Source of the DNA: Tenacibaculum gallaicum
GTDB taxonomy: Bacteria > Bacteroidota > Bacteroidia > Flavobacteriales > Flavobacteriaceae
DNA: 64,000 bases
Reading direction: 5' to 3'
Assembly (NCBI RefSeq): GCF_003387615.1
Contig: NZ_QUNS01000005.1
Coordinates: forward strand, 62,001 to 126,000
In this document: piece after piece, positions 33,288 through 42,719 of the stretch
Position numbering within the stretch: position 1 is the first letter of the stretch
How the letters are laid out: every line of letters begins with the position of its first letter
Notes under the pieces: generated by a model
What the model saw: the letters and a program-made list of their open reading frames with translations, nothing else
Database searches by the model: none
What the model was told of the DNA's origin: nothing
Program-made: the position numbers and the translations under genes

Positions 33288-35483
33288 TTAGTTAGCTATA
33301 TCACTTGTAAATTTAATACGCATTAATCGCAATTCATCATCATCGTAATCACCATCAAACTCATCTAAAGCTTCTTGAATCTTATCTGTCTCAGCTTCCA
33401 TAAAATAATCATGAATCTCTTCTTGTTGATCTTCATCTAACAAATCATCAACAGCATAATCAATATTTAATTTAGTTCCTGAAAAAACAATAGCTTCCAT
33501 TTCTTTTATTAACTCAGACATTTCCAAACCTTTTGATTTAGCAATATCATCTAAAGGTAATTTTCTATCTGTATTCTGAATGATATAAAGTTTTAATCCA
33601 GAATTAACTCCTGTGCTCTTAACTATTAAATCATCCGGACGCATAATTTCGTTGTCTTCTACATATTTTGTAATAAGTGCAACGAAATCTTTACCATATT
33701 TCTTAGCTTTACCTTCTCCAACACCATGAACTTTTCCTAATTCATCTAATGTTACCGGGTATTTAAGTGCCATATCATCTAGAGAGGGGTCTTGAAAAAC
33801 TGCAAATGGCGGAACTCCTAAACGTTTTCCTACTTTTTTTCTTAAGTCTTTCAACATAACTACTAACTTATCATCTACTCCTCCTGCTGATTTTTCGATA
33901 GTTAGAATTGTACCATCATCTGCAGTTTTATATACATGATTTTCAGTCATCATAAAGGAAATTGGGTTACTAATAAACTCCTTACCTTCTTTAGTTAGTT
34001 TTAAAACACCATATTGTTCTATCTCTTTCTTTATTAAGTCAGCTACTAATACTTGACGAATCAAAGCCATCCAATAATGATTATCTTTTGCTTTACCTAT
34101 TCCAAAAAAAGGCTGAGCAGTTGTTTTGTGAGACTTTAACAATGCATTTTCTCTACCAATTATGGTGTTTACAATTTCTTTTGGTTTATACATTTCGCTA
34201 GTATCTCTTATAACAGAGAGTAAGGTTACAACTTCATCTTTAGCTTCATTCTTTTTCTTAGGATTTCGCATATTGTCATCCATTTCGGCACCATCACCAT
34301 TAACATCATCAAACTCCTCTCCAAAGTAATGCAGTAAATATTTACGCCTGTTCATTGAAGTTTCTGCATACCCAACTACTTCTTGTAAGAGTGCATGCCC
34401 TACTTCTTGCTCCGCTACAGGCTTGTTTGCCATAAACTTTTCAAGCTTTTCAATATCTTTATACGAGTAGAATGTTAAACAATAACCTTCTCCTCCATCA
34501 CGACCAGCCCTACCTGTTTCTTGATAATAACTCTCTAAACTTTTAGGAATATCATGATGTATTACAAAACGAACATCTGGTTTGTCAATACCCATACCAA
34601 AAGCAATTGTAGCTACTACAACATCGCAATCTTCCATTAAAAACATGTCTTGATGCCTTACACGTGTTTTAGCATCTAAACCTGCATGATAAGGAACTGC
34701 ATTGATTCCATTTACTTGTAAAACTTGTGCTATTTCTTCTACTTTTTTGCGACTCAAACAGTATATAATTCCAGATTTTCCTATTCGCTGTTTTATAAAG
34801 CGAATAATATCTTTTTCTACATCTTTTGTTTTTGGTCTAACTTCGTAGAATAAGTTTGCTCTGTTAAAAGATGCTTTAAACACGTTAGCATCTGTCATTC
34901 CAAGAGTTTTAAGAATATCCTCTTGTACTTTTTCCGTTGCAGTTGCAGTTAAACCAATAATTGGTACATTATCAATTTGTTTAATAATGTTTCTTAGATT
35001 CCTGTACTCAGGTCTAAAATCGTGTCCCCATTCAGAAATACAATGTGCTTCATCAATTGCTACAAACGATATTTTTTGCCTTCTTAAAAATTCAGCATAT
35101 TCTTCTTTAATCAAAGATTCAGGAGCTACATACAATAATTTTGTAACCCCCGCTTCAATATCTGATTTTACTTGGGCAATCTCCGACTTGTTTAAAGAAG
35201 AATTTAATACATGGGCAATCCCATGATTTTCTGAAATTCCTCTAATGGCATCTACTTGGTTTTTCATTAAGGCAATTAATGGTGACACCACAATTGCTGT
35301 ACCTTCCTTCATTAAGGCAGGTAATTGATAACATAGCGACTTACCACCACCAGTAGGCATTATAACAAATGTGTTTTTATTTTCTAAAACACTGTTAACT
35401 ACATCTTCTTGTAGCCCTTTAAACTGGTTAAATCCGAAGATTTTTTTTAATGATCCATATAAATCCGTCTGCTCTTTATTCAT
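33288..35483 (-). CDS. recQ: ATP-dependent DNA helicase RecQ
   Basis: 731 residues, a long RecQ typical of Bacteroidota. RecQ unwinds DNA 3'-5' in RecF-pathway repair. Domains: helicase core with Walker A MPTGGGKS, DEAH-type FVAIDEAHCISEWGHDFR, motif VI QETGRAGRDG; the RQC region with zinc-site remnants; an HRDC domain around 530-610 (LRKKVGKRLGVPPFAVFQD); and an acidic C-terminal tail (DLLDEDQQEEIHDYFMEAETD). It is divergent from kdsD and followed by the VOC gene 16 bases on. Identification is secure. Confidence 0.96.
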   Translation of the reverse strand: MNKEQTDLYGSLKKIFGFNQFKGLQEDVVNSVLENKNTFVIMPTGGGKSLCYQLPALMKEGTAIVVSPLIALMKNQVDAIRGISENHGIAHVLNSSLNKSEIAQVKSDIEAGVTKLLYVAPESLIKEEYAEFLRRQKISFVAIDEAHCISEWGHDFRPEYRNLRNIIKQIDNVPIIGLTATATEKVQEDILKTLGMTDANVFKASFNRANLFYEVRPKTKDVEKDIIRFIKQRIGKSGIIYCLSRKKVEEIAQVLQVNGINAVPYHAGLDAKTRVRHQDMFLMEDCDVVVATIAFGMGIDKPDVRFVIHHDIPKSLESYYQETGRAGRDGGEGYCLTFYSYKDIEKLEKFMANKPVAEQEVGHALLQEVVGYAETSMNRRKYLLHYFGEEFDDVNGDGAEMDDNMRNPKKKNEAKDEVVTLLSVIRDTSEMYKPKEIVNTIIGRENALLKSHKTTAQPFFGIGKAKDNHYWMALIRQVLVADLIKKEIEQYGVLKLTKEGKEFISNPISFMMTENHVYKTADDGTILTIEKSAGGVDDKLVVMLKDLRKKVGKRLGVPPFAVFQDPSLDDMALKYPVTLDELGKVHGVGEGKAKKYGKDFVALITKYVEDNEIMRPDDLIVKSTGVNSGLKLYIIQNTDRKLPLDDIAKSKGLEMSELIKEMEAIVFSGTKLNIDYAVDDLLDEDQQEEIHDYFMEAETDKIQEALDEFDGDYDDDELRLMRIKFTSDIAN

Positions 35484-35629
35484 CTTCTAATATCAAAAAT
35501 TAAAAACGAGAACTAATTTACAAAAATTCCCAACAATATATAACGTAAACTTTCTTTTTATTAAAAAAGATTTTCTTCTCAAATATTCCTATTTTTACAC
35601 TTTAAAAATATACTTAAAACTTTTTTAAC

Positions 35630-36601
35630 TTGAAAGACGCAAACGCTATTCTCTCAACAGCAAAAGAAACTATCCTTTTAGAAAGTAATGCTATTGCTAA
35701 TTTAGCAAATTTATTAAATAGCTCGTTTACGGACGCAGTTAATTTTATATTTAATTCAAAAGGTCGTGTTATTGTGACTGGTATTGGAAAAAGTGCCAAC
35801 ATTGCTACTAAAATAGTAGCTACGTTTAACTCAACGGGTACACCAGCCGTTTTTATGCATGCTGCCGATGCTATACATGGTGATTTAGGAAATGTACAGG
35901 ATGATGATGTGGTGATTTGTATTTCTAAGAGTGGTAATACTCCTGAAATAAAAGTGTTAGTCCCTTTAATTAAGAATTCTAAGAATAAAATTATCGCTAT
36001 AACAGGAAACCCTGATTCTTTCTTAGGAAAAAACGCCGATTTTTTACTAAACTCTTATGTAAGTAAAGAAGCTTGCCCTAATAACTTAGCTCCTACAACT
36101 AGTACAACGGCTCAGTTAGTTTTAGGAGATGCTTTAGCTGTTTGTTTATTAGATTTAAGAGGTTTTTCTAGTAGTGATTTTGCTAAATATCATCCAGGTG
36201 GAGCTTTAGGAAAACGTTTGTATTTAAGAGTTTCTGACCTTATTAAAAATAACGAATTACCAAAAGTAAAAAGTACCGATAAAATTACTCAGGTAATTGT
36301 TGAAATTTCTGAAAAACGTTTAGGAGTTACCGCAGTTATTGATAATAATGACAGAATCACAGGAATTATTACCGATGGTGATATTCGTAGAATGTTAAGT
36401 AGAACAACTAAAATAGACGAGCTTACCGCTACTGATATTATGAGTACTACACCAAAAACAATTGATGTAGATGCCATGGCTGTTGAAGCTTTAGATGCTT
36501 TAGAAAATAACAATATCACTCAAATTTTAGTTACTGACATAGATAACAATTATGTGGGTGTAGTACACTTACATGATTTAATTAAAGAAGGAATATTTTA
36601 A
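35630..36601 (+). CDS. kdsD: Arabinose-5-phosphate isomerase (KpsF/GutQ family)
   Basis: 323 residues from a TTG start at 35630, which gives the usual N-terminal length; no ATG lies at a suitable place. The SIS domain (about 30-180: GRVIVTGIGKSANIATKIVATFNSTGTPAVFMHAADAIHGDLG, ISKSGNTPE, PTTSTT) precedes two CBS domains. The enzyme interconverts ribulose-5-P and arabinose-5-P, the precursor of Kdo in LPS. It leads the kdsD-tatC-CMD transcript: tatC begins one base after its stop codon. Confidence 0.92.
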   Translation: MKDANAILSTAKETILLESNAIANLANLLNSSFTDAVNFIFNSKGRVIVTGIGKSANIATKIVATFNSTGTPAVFMHAADAIHGDLGNVQDDDVVICISKSGNTPEIKVLVPLIKNSKNKIIAITGNPDSFLGKNADFLLNSYVSKEACPNNLAPTTSTTAQLVLGDALAVCLLDLRGFSSSDFAKYHPGGALGKRLYLRVSDLIKNNELPKVKSTDKITQVIVEISEKRLGVTAVIDNNDRITGIITDGDIRRMLSRTTKIDELTATDIMSTTPKTIDVDAMAVEALDALENNNITQILVTDIDNNYVGVVHLHDLIKEGIF

Positions 36602-36602
36602 G

Positions 36603-37424
36603 ATGGTAGAAAAAGAAATGTCTTTTTTAGATCATCTTGAAGAGTTAAGGTGGCATTTGGTGAGAAGTTTTGTTGCAATTTTTATTGTTGCAATTGTAAT
36701 TTTTGTAAACATTAATTTTGTTTTTAATGAGATACTTTTGGCTCATCTAAAACCTGATTTTGCAACTTATCAATTCTTTTGTAAAGTATTTTCTTCTATC
36801 GGAATTGATAGTAGTTTTTGTGCAATTAAATTTAAACAAACACTACAAGCTTTAAACCCTACTCAACAATTAATGACTGGGATTTGGTCTTCTTTAATTT
36901 TAGGTTTTGTAGTAGCCTTTCCTTATATTTTATGGGAGTTTTGGCGTTTTATAGCCCCGGGACTACACGAAAGTGAGCGAAAAAAATCAAAAGGATTTAT
37001 TTTCACTTCCTCTTTCTTATTCTTTTTAGGAATTTTATTTAGCTATTACGTTATTTTACCTATGTCTGTATATTTCTTTTACAATTTTGAAATATCAGAC
37101 GCTATACAAAACAACTTTAAGTTGGAGGCTTACATTAGTCTTATAACAAATACATTACTAGGTGTTGCTATATTTTTTGAGCTTCCTGTTGTAATTTTCT
37201 TCCTAACAAAAATAGGGTTAATTACCCCAGAGTTTTTAAGAAAGTATCGCAAACACGCATTAGTGGTGGTATTGGTATTATCTGCAATTATTACCCCACC
37301 AGATGTGGCTAGTCAGGTTATAGTATCAGTACCTATCATGATTTTATATGAAATGAGTATTTATATTTCAAAATTTGTCTTAAAACAACAACAAAAAAAT
37401 GTCACAAAAAGTCCAAGAGTTTAA
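36603..37424 (+). CDS. tatC: Sec-independent protein translocase TatC
   Basis: 273 residues with six transmembrane segments. TatC is the receptor for twin-arginine signal peptides in the inner membrane. Seen: MSFLDHLEELRWHLVRS at the N-terminus, the periplasmic loop before FVVAFPYILWEFWRFIAPGLHESER (conserved family signature) and VVIFFLTKIGLI in the later helices. An insertion-like first loop is normal in Bacteroidota TatC. It lies between kdsD and a carboxymuconolactone decarboxylase gene that it overlaps by 26 bases. TatA is not in the window. Confidence 0.96.
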   Translation: MVEKEMSFLDHLEELRWHLVRSFVAIFIVAIVIFVNINFVFNEILLAHLKPDFATYQFFCKVFSSIGIDSSFCAIKFKQTLQALNPTQQLMTGIWSSLILGFVVAFPYILWEFWRFIAPGLHESERKKSKGFIFTSSFLFFLGILFSYYVILPMSVYFFYNFEISDAIQNNFKLEAYISLITNTLLGVAIFFELPVVIFFLTKIGLITPEFLRKYRKHALVVVLVLSAIITPPDVASQVIVSVPIMILYEMSIYISKFVLKQQQKNVTKSPRV

Positions 37425-37746
37425 CGACTACCGTGCTAGAATGAATGAAAAAATTTTAGCATCAGATAATAAAGTAATCAAACGTATTTTTAACTTAGAT
37501 ACCAATGCTTTTACAGAAGGGCATTTACCTGTTAAAACTAAAGAATTACTAGGTTTAGTAGCATCTGCAGTGCTACGTTGCGATGATTGCATTGCTTATC
37601 ATTTAAAAACAGCTTACGAAAACGGTGTAACCAAAGAAGAAATGATGGAAACCATGAGTATTGCTACATTGGTTGGCGGAACTATTTTAATCCCACATTT
37701 ACGAAGAGCTGTAGAGTTTTGGGAAGCTTTAGAAAAAAACGCCTAA
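37399..37746 (+). CDS. Carboxymuconolactone decarboxylase family protein (AhpD-like)
   Basis: 115 residues. The CMD fold is marked by LPVKTKELLGLVASAVLRCDDCIAYHLKTAYENG with the redox CxxC pair (CDDC) and the downstream His, as in AhpD-type alkylhydroperoxidases. The family protects against peroxides or has unrelated decarboxylase roles. Its start lies 26 bases inside tatC, so translation is coupled to TatC, a pairing seen in other flavobacteria. Actual activity is unproven. Confidence 0.9.
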   Translation: MSQKVQEFNDYRARMNEKILASDNKVIKRIFNLDTNAFTEGHLPVKTKELLGLVASAVLRCDDCIAYHLKTAYENGVTKEEMMETMSIATLVGGTILIPHLRRAVEFWEALEKNA

Positions 37747-37832
37747 TTTATACCTATATTGATTTAAGAAGTTTTTAAGAAACAGTTTTATTACTTTTAT
37801 ACTTTAAACAATTCCATTTTCAACAATAATAA

Positions 37833-39032
37833 ATGAAGTTAAGAGCAGACAACATACAAAAGATATACGGTAGTAGGAAAGTAGTAAAGGGAATATCTCT
37901 GGAAGTTGAACAAGGTGAAATTATTGGGTTATTGGGTCCTAATGGAGCTGGTAAAACAACTTCTTTCTATATGATTGTAGGTATGATTAAACCTAACGAT
38001 GGTCATATTTTTTTAGATAATGAAGAAATTACTACCGATGCTATGTATAAACGTTCTCAAAAAGGAATTGGTTATTTAGCCCAAGAAGCTTCAGTTTTCA
38101 GAAAACTTTCTGTAGAAGACAACATTATGTCGGTTCTTGAATTTACTGATAGAACTAAAACTGAAAGAAAACAGCGTTTAGAGGAGTTAATCGATGAGTT
38201 TAGTTTAGGACACGTACGTAAAAACCGTGGTGATTTATTATCAGGTGGTGAACGTCGTAGAACAGAAATAGCACGGTGTTTAGCTTCTGATCCTAAATTC
38301 ATTTTATTAGATGAGCCTTTTGCTGGTGTAGACCCAATTGCTGTAGAAGATATTCAAGGAATTGTAGCACAATTGAAGAATAAAAATATTGGTATTTTAA
38401 TTACCGATCATGATGTACAAGCAACCCTAGCGATTACAGATAGAACTTACTTAATGTATAATGGAGGAATTTTAAAAGAAGGAACTCCTGAAGAACTTGC
38501 TGAAGATGAAACTGTTCGTAGAGTGTACCTTGGAAAGGATTTTGAGCTTAAAAAGAAAAAATTTGATAATCAAGCTGTAACACAAAACCATTTCATTATC
38601 GAAAATGCTAAAGAAGATGATCTTTTCTCTTCTTTCTCTGAAGTTTATCATAACCATAACTTAAAAGAAGGGTTTAAACTATACAGAAAAAAAGGAAATA
38701 TTAACTCATTTCTTGTAGTACCTGCAGATAATATGAGTTTTGTTGATTTCTGCAATTTATGTATTGATATTAAAAATATAAACGTAAAAGGCAACATCAA
38801 AGTATCTGATCATAGTTACAAAAAAATAGCAAATTATAATGATTGGTGTAATTTTGAAATAGACTCTGATAAAGTCGTATTAACCAATAGAAACAACGAA
38901 AACTGGGATGTGTATAAAAATGGAGAGTTTTCAAAAAACAAGCTTATGGATAAAACCTTTGTTGAAGATAAAATATCTTTAGACAATTACCATTTTATAA
39001 GTAACATTTTTGAACCTCAAAAAAATACCTAA
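37833..39032 (+). CDS. lptB: LPS export ABC transporter ATP-binding protein LptB with C-terminal extension
   Basis: 399 residues, whereas LptB is normally about 240. Residues 1-244 are canonical: Walker A GPNGAGKT (35-42), Q-loop YLAQEAS, signature LSGGE (136-140), Walker B ILLDEP (157-162), H-loop His193. LptB powers extraction of LPS from the inner membrane with LptF/G. Residues 245-399 form an extra domain of about 155 residues, polar and mixed alpha/beta in look, without a motif I know. No frameshift or stop separates the parts. The transcript ends in a terminator. The NBD call is certain, the extension unexplained. Confidence 0.92.
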   Translation: MKLRADNIQKIYGSRKVVKGISLEVEQGEIIGLLGPNGAGKTTSFYMIVGMIKPNDGHIFLDNEEITTDAMYKRSQKGIGYLAQEASVFRKLSVEDNIMSVLEFTDRTKTERKQRLEELIDEFSLGHVRKNRGDLLSGGERRRTEIARCLASDPKFILLDEPFAGVDPIAVEDIQGIVAQLKNKNIGILITDHDVQATLAITDRTYLMYNGGILKEGTPEELAEDETVRRVYLGKDFELKKKKFDNQAVTQNHFIIENAKEDDLFSSFSEVYHNHNLKEGFKLYRKKGNINSFLVVPADNMSFVDFCNLCIDIKNINVKGNIKVSDHSYKKIANYNDWCNFEIDSDKVVLTNRNNENWDVYKNGEFSKNKLMDKTFVEDKISLDNYHFISNIFEPQKNT

Positions 39033-39055
39033 AAAATAACTTTCAAAATCAAAAC

Positions 39056-39087
39056 AAAAAAGATGTTGATAATCAACGTCTTTTTTG
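39056..39087 (+). terminator. Terminator of lptB
   Basis: A stem GATGTTGA/TCAACGTC, extended by A-T pairs, is followed by six T residues, 24 bases past the stop codon. Confidence 0.75.
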
Positions 39088-39128
39088 TTTGTTTTTTGTC
39101 AAATAAATCTAGACTCCTCTTTCAAACT

Positions 39129-39881
39129 CTATTTTGATGACAGTTTTTTATCTGAATTACTCACAATAGACAACACCACATAAGAAAGAATAATCATTGG
39201 GATTGCTACTATTTTTAAGGTGACGATTAATATTATTGATAAAACCAAAAACACATACTTAATCACATTATTTTTAAAATAAAAATTTTTAAACTTCAAG
39301 GAAAATAACGGTATTTCAGCATTCATTAAATATGTAAATAATACTGTAATTAGTATTAAAAAGTATTGATTTTCGATTAAACCTATTAAAAACGACTCTT
39401 GATCAAACTGAGCAATCAAAGGTAGAGAGATAACAAACAAACTCATTGCTGGTGTAGGTACTCCTATAAAACTATCCGACTGTCGTTCATCAATATTAAA
39501 TTTCGCTAAGCGATATCCTGCTCCTAATGTTAACAACAACCCTAAATAAGGCAAATTACTTCCTGTTACTCCATATTCATCAACTCCAAAGTATCCAACA
39601 GCATCAATATCTAAAGCATTTACTAGCATTTGCATCATTACAATCCCTGGTACTACCCCACTCGTTACCATATCCGCTAGACTATCTAACTGTTTTCCTA
39701 GTTCACCTTGTACTTTTAACATACGCGCAGCAAATCCATCAAAAAAATCAAAAAGAATCCCTAACATAACTAAAACAGCTGTTGCAAAAAAATCGCCTTT
39801 TATTGCAAAAACAGTAGCAATGGTACCACATAATAAGTTTCCTAAAGTCAGTAAATTGGGGATGTATTTTTTGATATTCAT
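39129..39881 (-). CDS. pssA: CDP-diacylglycerol--serine O-phosphatidyltransferase
   Basis: 250 residues, membrane protein of the CDP-alcohol phosphatidyltransferase family. It makes phosphatidylserine, the precursor of phosphatidylethanolamine. The active-site pattern D-x2-D-G-x2-A-R-x8-G-x3-D-x3-D is complete: it begins DFFDGFAARMLKVQGELG and ends KQLDSLAD. Six or so hydrophobic helices follow. PssA is favoured over PgsA by length and by the N-terminal KKYIPNLLTLGNLLCG. It is divergent from the YheT-like hydrolase and faces lptB. Confidence 0.92.
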   Translation of the reverse strand: MNIKKYIPNLLTLGNLLCGTIATVFAIKGDFFATAVLVMLGILFDFFDGFAARMLKVQGELGKQLDSLADMVTSGVVPGIVMMQMLVNALDIDAVGYFGVDEYGVTGSNLPYLGLLLTLGAGYRLAKFNIDERQSDSFIGVPTPAMSLFVISLPLIAQFDQESFLIGLIENQYFLILITVLFTYLMNAEIPLFSLKFKNFYFKNNVIKYVFLVLSIILIVTLKIVAIPMIILSYVVLSIVSNSDKKLSSK

Positions 39882-39980
39882 AGTATTCTTAATTTATAGC
39901 GAAAATAAGAAATCATTTAATCAGTTTTACATTTAAGTCTTTTTTTATCATATTTGTTAAAAACCGCTAGTACGAAAAAC

Positions 39981-40958
39981 ATGCCTATAATTACCAAAAC
40001 ATTTTCTCCCAGTTTACCTTTTAGAAATGCACATTTTAATACTGTATATCGTCCTTTGTTTATGAAAGACACAATTAATTACCAACGAAAAAGAATTACT
40101 ACTTGGGATGCTGATTTTATCGATTTAGACTTTTCTTTCATCGGTTCTAAAACTTTAATTTTACTAATCCATGGATTAGAAGGTAGTTCAGAGTCAAATT
40201 ATATGATTACGACATCTAACCATTTAAATAATATAGGTTTTGATACGGTTTGTATGAATTTAAGAGGATGTAGCGGAGAAGATAATTTACTTTTAGAAAC
40301 TTATCATAGTGGAAAAACAGACGATGTTGATTTTGTCATTAAGTACATAAAAAGTAGTTATAATTATGAAAACATTATAATCATTGGCTTTAGTTTAGGA
40401 GGAAACTTAACTTTAAAATACTTAGGAGAATATAGCGACATACCTTCAGAAGTAAAAGGAGGTGTCGCTGTTTCTGTTCCTGTAGATTTAACTTCTTCTC
40501 AAGCAGAACTAAACAAACTAAAAAACAAAATTTACTTAAGTGAGTTTTTGCGAACTATGAAATTAAAACTATTGCAAAAAGCAGAAGAGTTTCCAGAATT
40601 TAAACTCAACAAAGAATTACTATTTAAAGCAAGCAAGTTTAGACATTTGGAAAAACAATATACAGTCCCTGTTTTTGGCTTTAAGAGTTCGGAAGATTAT
40701 TGGCAAAAAGCAAGCGCTAAACCTTTTATTCCGGAAATAAAAGTCCCTACATTACTTATAAATGCCTTGAATGATAGTTTTTTATCACAAGAGTGTTACC
40801 CTATAAAAGAAGCAAAAGAAATGAAGAACTTCTATTTACTAACTCCTAATTATGGTGGTCATGTTGGGTTTATGTCTTCTTTTTCTAGCACTGAGAACAG
40901 ATGGCTTGAACAACAAATAGCTCAATTTATTCGAGAGACTATCGGAATAACACACTAA
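39981..40958 (+). CDS. YheT-like alpha/beta hydrolase
   Basis: About 325 residues from ATG 39981; a TTG nine codons earlier is less likely. The YheT/ABHD1 group is indicated by FRNAHFNTVYRPLF at the start, TLILLIHGLEGSSESNYM (oxyanion region), the nucleophile elbow GFSLGGNLTLKYLGE, the Asp in INALNDSFL and the final His in NYGGHVGFM. Members are carboxylesterases or lipid hydrolases without a settled substrate. No signal peptide, so cytoplasmic or membrane-attached. Family assignment is firm. Confidence 0.9.
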   Translation: MPIITKTFSPSLPFRNAHFNTVYRPLFMKDTINYQRKRITTWDADFIDLDFSFIGSKTLILLIHGLEGSSESNYMITTSNHLNNIGFDTVCMNLRGCSGEDNLLLETYHSGKTDDVDFVIKYIKSSYNYENIIIIGFSLGGNLTLKYLGEYSDIPSEVKGGVAVSVPVDLTSSQAELNKLKNKIYLSEFLRTMKLKLLQKAEEFPEFKLNKELLFKASKFRHLEKQYTVPVFGFKSSEDYWQKASAKPFIPEIKVPTLLINALNDSFLSQECYPIKEAKEMKNFYLLTPNYGGHVGFMSSFSSTENRWLEQQIAQFIRETIGITH

Positions 40959-41040
40959 AACAATAACATTAAAAAGCTTTAGTTATGTTAATTGTATTTA
41001 TGATATTTGTAAAACACCAATACATATCTTGTTAGAATTT

Positions 41041-42228
41041 ATGACGATAAAAAAATATATTTTTTTTCTTTTAGTTTTACTTACTATAAACACTGGTTTT
41101 TCTCAAAAAGCAAACTCATTAGGGTTATCTAAGTTCTCTCAAATAAGTATTATCACTTCAGGTCCTGGAGAAGAATTATACGAAAAATTTGGCCATACTG
41201 CTATTCGGGTAAAAGACCCCGTTTTACAATTAGATTTACTTTACAATTATGGTATTTTTGATTTTGACGATCCAAACTTTTATGTAAACTTTACGAAAGG
41301 TTTTATGAAATATAAATTGGCTCGTTACCCTTTTTATTTATCATTAAAAAGTGCACAACAAGACCAGCGTTGGGTTAAAGAGCAAATTTTAAATTTAACG
41401 CAACAACAAAGAAATGAGTTTTTTCAGTTTTTAGAAACAAATGTGTTGCCTGAAAATGCAAGTTATTTTTACGATCCTTATTTTGATAATTGCGCTACCA
41501 GACCCCGTGATATTATTCAGAAAATTACAGGTGATAAATTAGTTTTTAAAGATGATTTTGTCAAAGAAAATTTATCATTAAGACAATTGATGAATAAAGA
41601 AATCAATCCAAATACTTGGGGTAGTTTAGGAATTAATATTGCACTTGGTAGTAAGTTAGATAAAATCGCTACACCTTCAGAATATTTATACCTTCCTGAT
41701 TATGTTTTTGAAGCCTTAAAAACTTCTAGGATAATTAAAAATGAAAAAGAAGAAGATTTAGTACTAAAGACAAATATATTACTCGATTTCAATGAAAAAG
41801 AATCCAAAAGTGATTCTATTAGTCCGTTTTTAGTAATTTTACTATTTTCTTTACTAGGAATATTTATTACTTATAAAGACATTAAAAGCTCTAAGAGAAC
41901 CAAATGGTTAGACTTTATGTTGTTTTTTACAACAGGTATTTTAGGGCTACTAATTGTTTTTCTATGGTTCTTTACCAATCATTCAACAGCTCCTAACAAC
42001 TTTAACTTTTTATGGGCCTTTGCTCCTAACCTACTTATTTCTTTCATTTTATTAAAGAAAAATTCACCAAAGTGGGTTAATATATATATTAAGTTTCTAT
42101 TAGCCTTTTTAGTAGTCATTCCTATTATTTGGCTTACTAAAGTACAGCTACACACATACCCTATAATTCCTTTATTTATATTATTGGGAGTTCGCTATTG
42201 GTATTTACAGAAAACTTTGAATCGCTAG
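41041..42228 (+). CDS. DUF4105 domain membrane protein
   Basis: 395 residues from ATG 41041. A signal peptide (TIKKYIFFLLVLLTINTGFS, then Q) precedes the DUF4105 domain (about 25-230), with LYEKFGHTAIRVKDP containing a conserved His, and the motif YFYDPYFDNCATRPRDI containing a Cys, an arrangement resembling NlpC/P60-type peptidases. The last 150 residues hold about five transmembrane helices. DUF4105 proteins are uncharacterised; an envelope peptidase is a reasonable guess. Its last 24 bases overlap the 3' end of aroQ on the opposite strand. Confidence 0.85.
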   Translation: MTIKKYIFFLLVLLTINTGFSQKANSLGLSKFSQISIITSGPGEELYEKFGHTAIRVKDPVLQLDLLYNYGIFDFDDPNFYVNFTKGFMKYKLARYPFYLSLKSAQQDQRWVKEQILNLTQQQRNEFFQFLETNVLPENASYFYDPYFDNCATRPRDIIQKITGDKLVFKDDFVKENLSLRQLMNKEINPNTWGSLGINIALGSKLDKIATPSEYLYLPDYVFEALKTSRIIKNEKEEDLVLKTNILLDFNEKESKSDSISPFLVILLFSLLGIFITYKDIKSSKRTKWLDFMLFFTTGILGLLIVFLWFFTNHSTAPNNFNFLWAFAPNLLISFILLKKNSPKWVNIYIKFLLAFLVVIPIIWLTKVQLHTYPIIPLFILLGVRYWYLQKTLNR

Positions 42229-42621
42229 TTCATATCCCTGTAAACCAAAGCCAAAAATAACTCCTTTAGCGTTCGGAGCTATATAACTAACATGACGAAA
42301 CTCCTCACGTGCATGTATATTTGAAATATGTACTTCAACCACAGGAGTTTCTATACCTTTTACAGCATCACCAATACCAACAGAAGTATGGGTGTAAGCT
42401 GCTGCATTTAGAATGATACCATCATAATCAAAACCAACCTCATGCAATTTATCTATAATTTCTCCTTCAATGTTCGACTGAAAATATTCTAAAATCACAT
42501 TTTTGTAATTATTCTTTAGTTCCTTAAAAAAATCTTCAAAAGAATTTGATCCGTAAATTTCAGGTTCTCTTTTTCCTAACAAGTTTAAATTAGGCCCGTT
42601 GATTATAATTATTTTTTTCAT
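42205..42621 (-). CDS. aroQ: 3-dehydroquinate dehydratase, type II
   Basis: 138 residues, typical for the dodecameric type II enzyme. It dehydrates 3-dehydroquinate to 3-dehydroshikimate in aromatic amino acid synthesis. Seen: IINGPNLNLLGKREPEIYG with the catalytic Arg, QSNIEGEIIDKLHE, and VVEVHISNIHAREEFRHVSY with the catalytic His. It precedes xerD by about 1.4 kb with two barrel genes between, all but xerD on the minus strand. Assignment certain. Confidence 0.96.
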   Translation of the reverse strand: MKKIIIINGPNLNLLGKREPEIYGSNSFEDFFKELKNNYKNVILEYFQSNIEGEIIDKLHEVGFDYDGIILNAAAYTHTSVGIGDAVKGIETPVVEVHISNIHAREEFRHVSYIAPNAKGVIFGFGLQGYELAIQSFL

Positions 42622-42667
42622 CCTTCATATTTATAAGGTAAAAATACTCTTTTTAACTTTTAAACAT

Positions 42668-42698
42668 AAAAAAAGGAAGCAAATTTGCTTCCTTTTTC
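42668..42698 (-). terminator. Terminator of the first small barrel gene
   Basis: The palindrome GGAAGCAAATTTGCTTCC (42675-42692) is extended by A and T runs. The identical stem occurs at 43356-43373 after the neighbouring barrel gene. Confidence 0.85.
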
Positions 42699-42719
42699 TT
42701 CTTATTGTAAAATTTCTTA

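Noticed and set aside
35618..35632. Frameshift or missing start at kdsD
   Set aside because: A TTG start at 35630 gives the normal N-terminus; no truncation is needed.
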